NCBI RefSeq assembly: GCF_900313025.1
Contig: NZ_OMPQ01000008.1
Coordinates: 330,482-394,481, forward strand
Reading direction: 5' to 3'
DNA from: Pseudophaeobacter sp. EL27
GTDB lineage: Bacteria > Pseudomonadota > Alphaproteobacteria > Rhodobacterales > Rhodobacteraceae
Length of the DNA: 64,000 bases
Each line of letters begins with the position of its first letter. Position 1 is the first letter of the stretch. Position numbers and translations under genes: made by a program. The notes under the pieces were generated by a model. That model saw only the letters and a program-made list of their open reading frames with translations. It made no database searches and had not been told where the DNA came from. Below, one piece after another: positions 42,919 through 52,334 of the stretch.

Positions 42919-44237
42919 AGCGCGATCTTCTCCAATGCCAGGCGCCGCCCTTCCAGCGCCCCACCGTCACCATAACGCGGCCGATTGTACTTGTGACCCA
43001 GAATATCAGCCCTCACCCGGTCATCCACTTCGGCTGCCAGAAGCGCATTTTCCACATAGTGGCGCAAAGAATAGGCGACGTGCAACGGCGACTCTTTCAG
43101 GTGGTTGTTAGAGAGGTACTTATTCACCGCCGCCGACCATGCCCCCGCCTTGTGTCGATAACGGCAGATCCCACCACGGTGGCCGATCCGGCGCGCCGCT
43201 TCGAGCGAGACCCCCAGCAGGGGTATTTCGCGACTGGTGTGAGCCACCTTCAATTCCCGGCCATGCGCAGCAACCCGAAAAAATGGAATGTTGTTGCTTG
43301 TCTCAAAATCTTCCAGAGGCGCATCGGTGATTTCACTTGGACGCAGCCCTGTATTGATCATCATAAGAAATACGTCACGCGCTTCATCGTTGAGCCGCGA
43401 GAAAGCACCTGGAGCCAGAATCTTGTTCGCGATCCAGTCACGCGTGAAAGGCGGCACACTGCGTTCGTCTCGCCCCTCAAGACGGAGCTTGGCAAAGGGA
43501 TTGGAAATTTCAGTTTCGGTCAGTTCAGCCCAGGTTCCATAAATCTCAGACAGGTGGCCAAAATCCTTATTGGCACTTTCGATCTTCATGCCGCCCTCAA
43601 CGCGGGCAGACCACCACTTGCGAAACTTGAGCGCATCAGCACGGGTGATTTCGTCAACGGGGACGCCAACTGGCTCCCCCTGCCCGTTCTTGCGTCCGGT
43701 CACTTTCAGAAAGTTTCTGACCGCCCGCTCGCGCGGCAGCTTCCAGCGGTGCTTTTGTGCATCGGACTTTTGCAGATGGCGCGTTCTGGTCAGGCTGTAA
43801 TAGTCTTCCAAAATTTCGCTTAGAGTCGGCAAGGTTTCTGGTGCCGCACCAAGTATAGCCTTGGTGACCGCCGCTGGCTCTGTCAAACTGCGGCCATCAG
43901 CTAGAGACAGAACTCGGTTCACCAGGTCCACAATGTCACCCGCGGCCAAATCATCTATGGGCTTGTAAGAAAGCCCCCTGGCCTCGGCCAGTTTCCGGGC
44001 GGTCAGGTAATTCTTGCGCGCACTCTCACTGTCTCCAAGCCGCAGGGCTTCCCATTCTGCAAGGCGCGCCGCCTCAACTTGGCTTGCCTTAGACTGAGCC
44101 TCCAACTTACTGTCCGTATACAATGCTTGCCGCACCTGGACTACCGGCTTGCCGGTGACCCCCACCACAAGGCCCTGATAGCGCTTTGGGACACGCTTCA
44201 CCCAGTAATACCGCCCACGGTTTAAGACTATCCCCAT
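42915..44237 (-). CDS. int: Tyrosine site-specific integrase
   Basis: A ~440-residue integrase from ATG 44237. The N-terminus (GIVLNRGRYYWVKRVPKRYQ) is of the DUF6538 type common in Rhodobacterales integrases. The catalytic domain shows NTGLRPSEI (first Arg), a HTSREIPL strand region, HVAYSLRHYVENAL (His-x-x-Arg) and ILGHKYNRPRYGDG containing the tyrosine nucleophile. A longer upstream frame reaching 44459 looks non-coding. The gene begins 369 bp from the tRNA-Gln 3' end, the expected position for an element inserted into that tRNA. Confidence 0.9.
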   Translation of the reverse strand: MGIVLNRGRYYWVKRVPKRYQGLVVGVTGKPVVQVRQALYTDSKLEAQSKASQVEAARLAEWEALRLGDSESARKNYLTARKLAEARGLSYKPIDDLAAGDIVDLVNRVLSLADGRSLTEPAAVTKAILGAAPETLPTLSEILEDYYSLTRTRHLQKSDAQKHRWKLPRERAVRNFLKVTGRKNGQGEPVGVPVDEITRADALKFRKWWSARVEGGMKIESANKDFGHLSEIYGTWAELTETEISNPFAKLRLEGRDERSVPPFTRDWIANKILAPGAFSRLNDEARDVFLMMINTGLRPSEITDAPLEDFETSNNIPFFRVAAHGRELKVAHTSREIPLLGVSLEAARRIGHRGGICRYRHKAGAWSAAVNKYLSNNHLKESPLHVAYSLRHYVENALLAAEVDDRVRADILGHKYNRPRYGDGGALEGRRLALEKIAL

Positions 44238-44565
44238 GGGACGCACGCGAGGAAAGAGGGCGCCGAGATCAACCCAAAGTACTTTGCCACTAGGTATATT
44301 TTGGCAAAGACGACCAGATAAGCAAAGATCAACAGGGCAGTGTCGATAGCAAGGTGAAAGCCCAAGCGCAAAGACTTGCCACGAAACGCGGCTATGACCT
44401 CCGTTTTGCCCACTGCTTCCACCTCCTCCGATCACGTGTGCCAGGTACGAAACCGACAAAATGTTGATGGATTTGTTTATGGAAATGTTGATGGATTAGC
44501 GAAGCCAAAGCAATGGGCCTGAAAGCTTGAAGCAGTCAAACTACCAATAATAAAAGTCAAAAATT
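44238..44565. other. Integrase-tRNA spacer with paired 15-bp direct repeats
   Basis: AAATGTTGATGGATT occurs twice, at 44459-44473 and 44483-44497, with a 24-bp period. Such repeats beside the att core are typical of integrase arm-type sites. No convincing gene lies here. Confidence 0.5.
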
Positions 44566-44598
44566 GAAAAGGCCGATGCTTATAGCATCGGCCTTTTC
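44566..44598 (-). terminator. Strong intrinsic terminator beyond tRNA-Gln
   Basis: GAAAAGGCCGATGC and GCATCGGCCTTTTC form a perfect 14-bp stem with a 5-nt loop, followed on the minus strand by AATTTTTGACTTTT. It lies 7 bp past the tRNA 3' end in its direction of transcription. Confidence 0.85.
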
Positions 44599-44602
44599 AA
44601 AT

Positions 44603-44624
44603 TACTGGCTGGGGTGGTAGGATT
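44603..44624 (+). repeat. Proximal att site at the tRNA-Gln 3' end
   Basis: These 22 bases, overlapping the tRNA 3' end, are repeated with one mismatch at 8646-8667. Together with the nearby integrase they mark the right end of the proposed ~36 kb island. Confidence 0.7.
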
Positions 44625-44680
44625 CGAACCTACGATCTTCAGTACCAAAAACTGTTGCCTTACCACTTGGCCACACCCCA
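44606..44680 (-). tRNA. tRNA-Gln (anticodon TTG)
   Basis: The minus-strand sequence starts TGGGGTGTGGCCAAGTGGTA, has an anticodon loop TTTTGGT giving anticodon TTG, a T arm with GGTTCGAATCC, and ends CACCCCAGCCA with CCA encoded. It pairs normally throughout. Its 3' end serves as the integration site of the island. Confidence 0.95.
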
Positions 44681-44783
44681 TCAGTGAGCGGCGTTCTAGT
44701 GTGAGTTTCGGGGGGGCGCAAGAGGGTTTTGGAAAAAAGTCAAAAATTTTTCGCGACCTGTCCCGCGCCCTCCAAAACTACTC

Positions 44784-45788
44784 TTAGTCCGCCAGAGCTT
44801 CACCCATCTGGATCAAGATCGCGCCCTCGCGTGCGCCCGCCTCTACGGCCTCGTGGGCAAGGCAAGCCTCTGAAATTTTGTACACCTTTTCGATATCAAA
44901 GCGCAGCGCTCCTGCGCTCAAGGCGGCGTGCAAGCGAGAGATCGTCGCCGTGCGCTCAACTGCTGTGAGCAAGTAGACCAGAATGATTTCCAGCCGGACA
45001 GCTTTAAAAAGAAGCGGTAAAAAGGGCAGGTTTGGGGACATCTCCTGGGCCGAGCCATAGGCCGCAATGCAGCCCTTTTCGGCAATCACATGAGAATCTG
45101 TTTCAATGTTGAGGCCGAACTCAACTTCCACAATGAGATCCACAGGATTTGCGCCATTGGCTTGCAGGATTTGCTCCGCCAAGTCCTTTGCCCGGTAATC
45201 CAACACAACATCGGCACCAGCGGCCAGCACACGCTCATCCGCCCTAGGACTGCAAGTGGCAATAACGTGGGCGCCGCCCCATTTGGCCAGTTGCACCGCC
45301 AGGATACCGACAGTCCCTGCCCCGCCTTGCACCAAAACGGTCTTGCCCGCCACCTCTCCCTGGCCAAAGACCGCATAGCAGGCTGTAAGCCCCGGGATCC
45401 CGAGGATTGCCCCCACCTCAAGGCTGACACCATCTGGCAGAGTGACCGCCTGCTCGCCGGGCAGCGTGATCTGTTGCGCAGCTGTTCCACAAGAACGGCG
45501 GAACTGCCCATTCCAGATCCAAACACGCTCCCCTATTCGGCTGCTGGAGACGCCCTCGCCCACGGCTGTAATCACCCCGGAGCCATCACTATGAGGAATG
45601 ATATAGTCCCAAGGGAATCCAGAAAGCCCTGGCTGTCCTCGGGTGCGGGTTTTGACATCCGATGGGTTCACCCCGGTGAAGGCGACCTCTACCAGCACCT
45701 CTCCTGCGGCAGGTTGCGGAACTGGCAGGTCTTCCAGCTGCAAAACCTCGGAAGCAGCGCCAAAGGCGCGGTATGTAATGGCTTTCAT
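44784..45788 (-). CDS. NADPH:quinone oxidoreductase-like protein (MDR family)
   Basis: A 334-residue medium-chain dehydrogenase/reductase. MKAITYRAFGAASEVLQLED is the classic start of the quinone reductase group, and the nucleotide-binding segment VLVQGGAGTVGILAVQLAKW is clear. It has no structural zinc cysteine cluster, which fits quinone reductases rather than alcohol dehydrogenases. ATG 45788 is chosen because the longer frame upstream has no family similarity; AAGGAA lies ~11 nt before it. It would reduce quinones or enones with NADPH in the cytoplasm. It is monocistronic. Confidence 0.88.
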   Translation of the reverse strand: MKAITYRAFGAASEVLQLEDLPVPQPAAGEVLVEVAFTGVNPSDVKTRTRGQPGLSGFPWDYIIPHSDGSGVITAVGEGVSSSRIGERVWIWNGQFRRSCGTAAQQITLPGEQAVTLPDGVSLEVGAILGIPGLTACYAVFGQGEVAGKTVLVQGGAGTVGILAVQLAKWGGAHVIATCSPRADERVLAAGADVVLDYRAKDLAEQILQANGANPVDLIVEVEFGLNIETDSHVIAEKGCIAAYGSAQEMSPNLPFLPLLFKAVRLEIILVYLLTAVERTATISRLHAALSAGALRFDIEKVYKISEACLAHEAVEAGAREGAILIQMGEALAD

Positions 45789-46011
45789 CGTCGCGTATTC
45801 CTTGTGATGTCCAACCCGTTGAGTACGTGCTTCCTGGCTGCATGAACCGTGCGGCCAAGCGCCCCTGGGCTTGGATATCAGAATACAGAGCATTTTCCGA
45901 AAGGACAGAGCTCCAAGTGTGACGACATTGCGTGACTCTGCTAAAACTTACCTTCGCCACAGTACCGAGAGGCCCCGCTGCAACCGCGTCCTGGCCTTTG
46001 ATTGCGGTGCC

Positions 46012-47667
46012 TTAAGCCGGAACCCCTGCCTGTTTCAGGGCATCGGCCCATTCACTGCCCTCCAACGAGGCGGCGCCTGGGTATTCCCGGTGATACTGAG
46101 TCAGGTTAAACTGCGGTGACGCCGCCATCAGGTTCTGAACGGCCTTACGTGCCTCGCCTGGGCGGCCAGAGAGCTGCAGCGCGATAGCCTTGGTGCGCAG
46201 GCTGGCAGGATAAGCGGCATTGGCCTGTAGCGAGCGCTCGGCCAGCTCTATGGCGCGGTCATAATTATGCGCGGATAGATTGGCAGAAGCAGAAACCGAG
46301 TCGAAATAGTATTTTTGCGGCCCCAATGGCGTCAGCCGCCGCGCCGCGTCGGTGAGTTCCACCGCCTCGATCGGGTGCCCCTGGTAGGCCCAGGTTGCCC
46401 CTTTCAACAGGATTGCCAATGCTTCATTGGGGTTATCCTTCAACGCCAGGTCATAGGAGTTCTGCGCCCTGCCAAAATCAAACAACAAATGACTGGAAAT
46501 CGCCCCTTTGAGTGTATGAGCCAAAGAGAAAGAGGGATCAGCTGCCAAGGCGGCGCCAGCATATTGACTGGCCAAGCCAGCATCCATCTGACGGTCACTG
46601 GAAAATCCTTTTTGCACGCGCAGTACGTGCCAGAAACCTACCCAGGTCAGCACCACTGGGTGTTTGGGGTCACGGTCCAGCAGAACCTTCAAAATTTCAC
46701 GGGCGCGGCCAAAACGGTCAGGAGTCATTTTCTGCATCATCGAGATCGCCGCCATCAACAGCATGTGACCTTCCAGACTGGGGAGTGGCTTGAAGGCGGC
46801 AATCCGAACAGCTTCTCCAACCAGGGTTTGGCCAATCTGACGGGTTGCTTCACAAAGAGCTTCGCTCCGGCCCGCCATCAAATCCGGCAATGGCCCCTCA
46901 AAGTGACGCGACCAGATCACCTGCTCGCGCTCGGCATCGTGCAACTCGATTTCGGTGGACATGAGCTGCCCGTTTGCCCGCACTGAGCCGGAAACCAGGT
47001 ATTTCACCCCGGCAACGGCCGAGACTTCTGACGGACGCACCCGGGATAGGTCAAACTGGCGGGATGCCAAGTAGGAAGTAACGGTAAACGCCTGACTGCG
47101 CGCCAGACTGCGCGAGAGCTCTTCTGAAATCAAAGACCCCAGCGGCGAGGCATCTTCTCCCGGGGCCAACTGTACAAAGGGAAGGACCGCGATCAGCGGC
47201 AAGAGCGCCTCGGGCCTTGGGCGGCGTTCCTGTTGTGGTGGCTTGCCATTACGGGCAGAGCTGCGACCGATCTCCAGCCGGGTCTGTTGCAGCCAACGGG
47301 CAAAATTGGCCTCATATGGCAGATCAAACCCTTCCATGAATTCGGCGTCGCGCGCACAGTCCTCAAAAGCCACCCTGCTCAGATCTAAAGTCACCCTTTC
47401 CCTATTGGCACTGATAACCTGTGCAATCGTTGGCCCCAGGTGACGTCTCAGCGTTGACAAGGCAGTTCTGAGGCTGGCTTTGGCCTGCTCAGGCTGCGCC
47501 AAACTCCACAAGGTCTGCTCGAGGAAGGCACGTGTGCGCACCCCTGATTCCGCCATGCACAACAAGGCCAAAAGCGCCTGATGTTTTGCGCCTAAAGGGA
47601 TGGGTGTCCCATCGCCCTGGGCGACGTTAAAGGCTCCAAATTGACCGACACGAAGTAAAACGCTCAT
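46012..47667 (-). CDS. SARP-like transcriptional regulator with TolB-like and TPR domains
   Basis: A 551-residue protein. The N-terminal ~90 residues form an OmpR-type winged helix (IPLGAKHQALLALLCMAESG, ASLRTALSTLRRHLG), followed by a TolB-N-like segment (~160-280, with VKYLVSGSVRANG) and a C-terminal run of TPR helices (~300-540). This CadC/SARP-like architecture is common in Rhodobacterales, where the TPR part probably senses a protein or ligand. ATG 47667 is preferred to a GTG three codons upstream. Its targets are unknown; a link to the oxidoreductase or the hydrolase next door is not shown. Confidence 0.82.
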   Translation of the reverse strand: MSVLLRVGQFGAFNVAQGDGTPIPLGAKHQALLALLCMAESGVRTRAFLEQTLWSLAQPEQAKASLRTALSTLRRHLGPTIAQVISANRERVTLDLSRVAFEDCARDAEFMEGFDLPYEANFARWLQQTRLEIGRSSARNGKPPQQERRPRPEALLPLIAVLPFVQLAPGEDASPLGSLISEELSRSLARSQAFTVTSYLASRQFDLSRVRPSEVSAVAGVKYLVSGSVRANGQLMSTEIELHDAEREQVIWSRHFEGPLPDLMAGRSEALCEATRQIGQTLVGEAVRIAAFKPLPSLEGHMLLMAAISMMQKMTPDRFGRAREILKVLLDRDPKHPVVLTWVGFWHVLRVQKGFSSDRQMDAGLASQYAGAALAADPSFSLAHTLKGAISSHLLFDFGRAQNSYDLALKDNPNEALAILLKGATWAYQGHPIEAVELTDAARRLTPLGPQKYYFDSVSASANLSAHNYDRAIELAERSLQANAAYPASLRTKAIALQLSGRPGEARKAVQNLMAASPQFNLTQYHREYPGAASLEGSEWADALKQAGVPA

Positions 47668-48008
47668 GACACACACCCAAAAAATTATAGCATGATTAAA
47701 TTACAACAATACTTCCCTGAATTGTAAATAAAAATCATCAATAAATTTTGCGGAGATTTAGTCAACCCATCTCCAATCACATTAACTCTTTTACAACCTT
47801 TGAGGTATTTTTGTTTACTAGCAGCACTTTGGGGCTGATTAGATCAAGGTAAACAGGGAACCATTCCACGACCTCCCTCTCCTTGCCAGAAGTCCTCCCA
47901 TAACTGAACTCTTTGAGTAAATCCCGAGGAAGCGAGTCTTTTCTCCCATAACAGGACCAAAGTTCCAGACTTCTCAGCGGGCAGAATTTGACGGCACCGC
48001 AAGAGAAA
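47668..48008. other. Gene-free stretch
   Basis: AT-rich at 47670-47830, likely the promoter of the regulator, then a plain stretch. No gene, repeat or clear operator is seen. Confidence 0.5.
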
Positions 48009-48029
48009 AGGAGGCTTTACCAGCCTCCT
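48009..48029 (-). terminator. Intrinsic terminator of the metallo-hydrolase gene
   Basis: AGGAGGCT-TTACC-AGCCTCCT is a perfect 8-bp stem. On the minus strand it is followed by TTTTCTCTT. It lies 21 bp past the stop at 48050. Confidence 0.75.
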
Positions 48030-48049
48030 GTGTTCAAAAGCCGCTCCCC

Positions 48050-48970
48050 CTAGTTCGCGGGGATAAATCGATAGCCATTCTGCGCAGTTTCGACCCGTCC
48101 GATTCCACCATTTGGCAAATGATAGCCAATCAGCTGCATTTGGTCGTGCGCCAGCATATCCAGCAGACGAAACCTCGTTTTTGCAGCGAGGTCGACGTCC
48201 TGATCTGTGCCAATTGCCCATCCTGGTTGCGCAAAGCTAACGTGGTGATTGCCAATTGCATCGCCGCCGATGAGGGCACTTTTCTGACCATCACGCAGTT
48301 CAAACGACATATGCCCCGGTGTATGGCCATAGCTTGCATGTGCGGCCACTCCTGGCAAAATCTCTTGCCCATCGCCAAATCTGCTGAGGCGCTCTTCGAT
48401 GGCTTCCAGACGGCGACGCGCACCGACCGCCATTGACGCCCGATCCCCAGAGATCGTCGATGCCGTGTTGGGATCAAACCAATACTCCCACTCGACCTCT
48501 CCCATCAGGTATTGTGCATTGGGAAAGAGAGGATCGTCAAAATCATCCAATACCCCCCACAGATGGTCCGGGTGGCAATGGGTAAAGACCACATGGGTCA
48601 CCTCGTCTGGGGCAAGACCCACCGTATCAAGCGCCGCTGTCAATTGCCCCGCAGTGCTTTGGAAACCCGGACCGGACCCCGCATCAAATAGCACCACACG
48701 CCCTGCATGGCGTAGTAGGGTCACGTTGATTGGCGGATGGATCGCCCCCGCAGCTACGCCGCGTGCCTGAAGGATCTGATCCACTGCACCAGGCTCTAAC
48801 CCGGCAAAGAGCATGGAGCGTGGCAGAGTCAAATGCCCATCTGACAGGGTCATCACCTGCATTTCTCCAAGCGTAAGCTGCCCGGGCATCCCAGATTTTG
48901 CCCTACTCACTGCTGGCGCCATCCCCGCAGCAGCCAGGCCTGCGATAAACACGCGACGGTTCACTGTCAT
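48050..48970 (-). CDS. Tat-exported metallo-beta-lactamase-fold hydrolase
   Basis: A 306-residue protein. The N-terminus MTVNRRVFIAGLAAAGMAPA has the twin-arginine motif (NRRVFIAG) and a hydrophobic stretch, so export is probably by Tat in folded, metal-loaded form. The zinc site is shown by THCHPDHLWG, a later HTPGHMSFEL, and GGDAIGNHHVS. It resembles AHL lactonase-like and lactonase/phosphodiesterase MBL proteins, but the substrate is open. Given the LuxI gene 8 kb away, quorum quenching is tempting, but the MBL fold is too broad to support it. Confidence 0.85.
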   Translation of the reverse strand: MTVNRRVFIAGLAAAGMAPAVSRAKSGMPGQLTLGEMQVMTLSDGHLTLPRSMLFAGLEPGAVDQILQARGVAAGAIHPPINVTLLRHAGRVVLFDAGSGPGFQSTAGQLTAALDTVGLAPDEVTHVVFTHCHPDHLWGVLDDFDDPLFPNAQYLMGEVEWEYWFDPNTASTISGDRASMAVGARRRLEAIEERLSRFGDGQEILPGVAAHASYGHTPGHMSFELRDGQKSALIGGDAIGNHHVSFAQPGWAIGTDQDVDLAAKTRFRLLDMLAHDQMQLIGYHLPNGGIGRVETAQNGYRFIPAN

Positions 48971-49128
48971 TTTTCCCCCAATCAGATTAATGCGCTATAC
49001 GGAGCGCTCAACACATTCTTACATGTGAATTTATATGAATTTGGCGCTTTGGCAAGATTGAGAAATTGCCTGACTATTCAGACGAAAAGCCTAGTCGAGG
49101 ATAACCTCAGCGTTTCTGGCATCAAAAA

Positions 49129-49155
49129 GCCCGGCGCACGTATAATGCACCGGGC
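49129..49155 (-). terminator. Terminator of the liv operon
   Basis: GCCCGG/CCGGGC arms with an inner GCA/TGC pair enclose CGTATAA. On the minus strand TTTTTG follows. It lies past the stop of the binding protein gene at 49205. Confidence 0.7.
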
Positions 49156-49204
49156 CTCCTATGTGCTACGCTCCCTCATCTGCAAAAGGGAGCCTTTTCG
49201 CCGG

Positions 49205-50386
49205 TTACTGGCGGCTCAGTTCTTTCCACTTGCCGGCTTCGACAACCGAGATCACGATATCATCTGCCCCACGGTGGTCCGTGGCGGTGTAGGAAATCTG
49301 AGTGTCGGTCAAAGCATCGAAATACTCGAGCGTTTCCATACCTTTGATAAAGGACTCCTGGGTCAGATCCTGACCTGCGGCTTCCAGCGCACGCACAACG
49401 GTATCCGCTGCCGAGTAGCCAAGCATGGCAAAGCCGCTTGCAGGATGGCCAAATTCGGCTTCATATTCCGCAATGAACTTAGCCGGAGCTTCGTCTTCGG
49501 CGCGGGCGATAAGATCCACCCAACCGGCAGCCGCATAAAGCCCTTCGGTCACGCCACCCGGAACAGCGGCAACAACATCAAGGAAACCAGCCGAAGTGTT
49601 GAGGAACTTGACGTCGGTCCAGCCCAGCTTTTTGGCGGTGCCAACGACAGTGATACCTTGACGCACGCCCAGAGCCATGGCAACGACGTCGCAGCCAGCG
49701 GCTTTCAGCTTGGTCAAAGACCCAACAAAGTCCAGCTCATCCGGCTTGTGGCTGGTCTCGGCGGCAAAAGTCAGCCCCAGCTTGGCAGCGGTTTCTTCTG
49801 CGCTCTCCTTGATCTCCTTGCCAAAATCCGACGGGATATACATCGAGCAGATTTCTTTTGCTTCAAATTCACCCGCCAGATAGGTCACACCGGCCTCGAC
49901 CTGATCATAGTAGCTGGAAAAGCCGATGAACTTGTTTTCGACCGGATCCTGCAACATCTGACGCGCTGCCGACAGCGGGCCAATGTTTGGAATACCCTTG
50001 GGGTCCAACAGCTTGAAGCCCGCGATATTCATCGGCGTGCCAAGCGACAGCAACATGCCAAAGACCTTGTCGCGGTTCAAAAGCTTGTTGTAGCCCTGCA
50101 TCGCACGGGGAATCTGGTAGCCATTGTCCTCAACCACAAAGCGGATCTGGCGCCCATGTACGCCGCCCGCCTCATTGGCCTCGGCAAAGCGCATATTGGC
50201 CCCATTGGTGGCAGGAACGCCAACCGCTGCAAAGATGCCGCTCAGGTCATTGACCGAGCCAAAGACCACTTCGCTATCGGTCACGCCCTGGCTATCGGCC
50301 TGCACGGCAGAGCCAGCACTCAGAGCCATTGCGCCGGCCATCACTGTGCCCGCCATCACCTTGGATGTAAGTTTCTTCATTTCCAT
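49205..50386 (-). CDS. Branched-chain amino acid-type ABC substrate-binding protein
   Basis: A 393-residue type I periplasmic binding protein. A signal peptide is present (MAGTVMAGAMALSAGSAVQA, near residues 10-29), then SEVVFGSVNDLSGIFAAVGV, the typical LivK start, and a later VAMALGVRQGITVVGTAKKL. It is the last gene of a minus-strand cluster livH-M-G-F, acyl-CoA synthetase, binding protein. With a CoA ligase in the operon, the ligand may be a carboxylic acid (aromatic or fatty) rather than an amino acid. Confidence 0.9.
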   Translation of the reverse strand: MEMKKLTSKVMAGTVMAGAMALSAGSAVQADSQGVTDSEVVFGSVNDLSGIFAAVGVPATNGANMRFAEANEAGGVHGRQIRFVVEDNGYQIPRAMQGYNKLLNRDKVFGMLLSLGTPMNIAGFKLLDPKGIPNIGPLSAARQMLQDPVENKFIGFSSYYDQVEAGVTYLAGEFEAKEICSMYIPSDFGKEIKESAEETAAKLGLTFAAETSHKPDELDFVGSLTKLKAAGCDVVAMALGVRQGITVVGTAKKLGWTDVKFLNTSAGFLDVVAAVPGGVTEGLYAAAGWVDLIARAEDEAPAKFIAEYEAEFGHPASGFAMLGYSAADTVVRALEAAGQDLTQESFIKGMETLEYFDALTDTQISYTATDHRGADDIVISVVEAGKWKELSRQ

Positions 50387-50427
50387 TTCCTCCCTGGATT
50401 GGTTCGCAGCGTGTTCAGATCACGCCG

Positions 50428-52317
50428 TCAATACATGTCGTCGATCAGTGCCTTATGTTTCTTCTCCACAAAACTGCGCTTCAACTTCATCGTCGCTGTC
50501 AACTCGTCGTCCTCAGCGGTGAGCAGCACATTGATCAGGCGGAAATCCTTGATCTGTTCCACCCGGGCAAAATCCTTGTTCACCGCCTCGACCTCCTCGC
50601 TGATCTGCTTGACCACCTCCTCCGCGGCACAGAGCGACGCAAAGTCACTAAAGGGTATCTTCCGGTCCTGAGCGAATTTTTCAACATTTTCCTGATCGAT
50701 CATGACCAGACAGCTGAGATATTTTCGCTGATCGCCGATCACCACCGCATCCGAGATATAATGGCTGAATTTCAACCGGCTCTCGATTTCAGCAGGTGTA
50801 ATGTTCTTACCGCCTGCCGTGATGATGATATCCTTGATCCGCCCGGTGATGGTCAGATTACCTGCATCATCCACCCGGCCAACATCCCCCGTCCGCAACC
50901 AACCATCACTGGTATAGGTCTCGGCGGTTTTCTCATTGTTGCGCCAGTAACCCTGGAAATTGTTCAAACCCTGGGTCTGGATTTCACCATCTTCGGCAAT
51001 CCGCAGTTGCACCCCCGGCACCGGATGACCAACGGTCCCCGGCAGGTTCTGCTCCAGCGTGTTGATGGTGGCAATACCGGCGTTTTCCGTCATGCCGTAG
51101 CCCTCGATCAGAGGCACGCCAATGGACCAGTACCACTTCAGCAGTTCAGGAGAGATGGGCGCGGCCCCAGTGCCTCCACGGCGCATTTTATCCATGCCCA
51201 GCATCCGGCGCAGATTGCGCAACACCATAAAGTCCCAAAAGGCATAAGCCGCAGCAATATTGGCTGGTGGCTCTTTGCCGACCATCACATGTTCAGCCCG
51301 CGCCTGCCCTGCCTTGATCGCCCTTTGGAAGGCCCAGCGCCCCATTGGCGTGGCTTCCTGTGCCAGCACCAGGACCCGCGAATAGATCTTTTCCCAGACC
51401 CGTGGCACCGCAAAGAAGGTTGCCGGAGAGATTTCCTGCATATTGTCAAAAACCGTCTCGGGGCTTTCGGCAAAGTTCACTGTGCTGGAGGCCCCAAGTG
51501 GGAAATAGACCGAAACATTGCGTTCCAGAATATGGCAGAGCGGCAGGAAGCAGAGCTGCTCATCATTTGGATCCACTGCCAGGGCGCGTGCACCGGCCTC
51601 CATTGAGGCCAGGATGTTTTCATGCCCCAACATGGCGCCTTTTGGCATGCCCGTGGTCCCGGAGGTATAGATCAGCATGGCTGTATCTTCGGGCTTGGAC
51701 TTTGCAATTTCAGTCTCAAACGCGCCTGGGATCTTGGCCTCATAGGCCTGTCCCATTGCCACCAGGTCTTCGATAAAGATGCACTTTTCCTGCTGAAGAT
51801 CATGCAACCCATCGCGGTCATAGATGATCACCTGGGCCAGATCCGGCACCTGGTCGGCAATTTCCAGATATTTGTCCAGTTGTTCATCATTCTCGACAAA
51901 GAGAAACCGGCTGCCGCTGTCATTTACAAGATAGGCAAGCTGCGAGGCAGAATCCGTGGTGTACACACCCGAAGCAATGCCACCGACGCCCTGCACGCCC
52001 ATATCCGTATAGAGCCATTCACGGCGGTCTTCGCTCAGGATCGAGACCACTTCGCCGCGCTGCAGCCCCAAAGAGACCAGCCCCAGACCAATCCATTTGG
52101 ATTGCTCCCAATAGGTGGTCCAGGAAAAGGATTTCCAGATCCCCATGTCTTTTTCGCGATGCGCCGTGCGATCTTGCAGGCTCATGCAGCGGGTCTGGAA
52201 CAGTTTTGGAATGGTATCACAGCCATCCACCAGAACCGGACGTTGGCCCGGTTCCGCATTAAACGAGACGCCGTTGATTTCAATCTGGGCGAGCCCGGTC
52301 TGTTTTCCGACTTGCAT
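50428..52317 (-). CDS. Long-chain acyl-CoA synthetase (AMP-forming)
   Basis: A ~629-residue ANL enzyme. The P-loop-like AMP motif is AMLIYTSGTTGMPKGAMLGH, followed by EGYGMTENAG and a late TGDVGRVDDAGNLTITGRIK region with the hinge Asp. ATG 52317 is chosen because GGAG lies 6 nt upstream; GTG and ATG codons slightly earlier have no spacing for it. It would activate an imported acid to its CoA thioester in the cytoplasm. It is sandwiched between livF (17-bp gap) and the binding protein, so uptake and activation are co-expressed. The substrate is unknown. Confidence 0.88.
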   Translation of the reverse strand: MQVGKQTGLAQIEINGVSFNAEPGQRPVLVDGCDTIPKLFQTRCMSLQDRTAHREKDMGIWKSFSWTTYWEQSKWIGLGLVSLGLQRGEVVSILSEDRREWLYTDMGVQGVGGIASGVYTTDSASQLAYLVNDSGSRFLFVENDEQLDKYLEIADQVPDLAQVIIYDRDGLHDLQQEKCIFIEDLVAMGQAYEAKIPGAFETEIAKSKPEDTAMLIYTSGTTGMPKGAMLGHENILASMEAGARALAVDPNDEQLCFLPLCHILERNVSVYFPLGASSTVNFAESPETVFDNMQEISPATFFAVPRVWEKIYSRVLVLAQEATPMGRWAFQRAIKAGQARAEHVMVGKEPPANIAAAYAFWDFMVLRNLRRMLGMDKMRRGGTGAAPISPELLKWYWSIGVPLIEGYGMTENAGIATINTLEQNLPGTVGHPVPGVQLRIAEDGEIQTQGLNNFQGYWRNNEKTAETYTSDGWLRTGDVGRVDDAGNLTITGRIKDIIITAGGKNITPAEIESRLKFSHYISDAVVIGDQRKYLSCLVMIDQENVEKFAQDRKIPFSDFASLCAAEEVVKQISEEVEAVNKDFARVEQIKDFRLINVLLTAEDDELTATMKLKRSFVEKKHKALIDDMY

Positions 52318-52334
52318 ATTCATCTCCACCCCTC

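Noticed and set aside
42915..44459. Longer 514-residue integrase start
   Set aside because: The first ~74 residues are Cys/Gly-rich without family similarity. The known family start begins at the ATG at 44237.
48050..48970. AHL lactonase acting on the signal of the nearby LuxI
   Set aside because: The MBL motif is generic, the protein carries a Tat signal, and it lies outside the island. There is no specific evidence.
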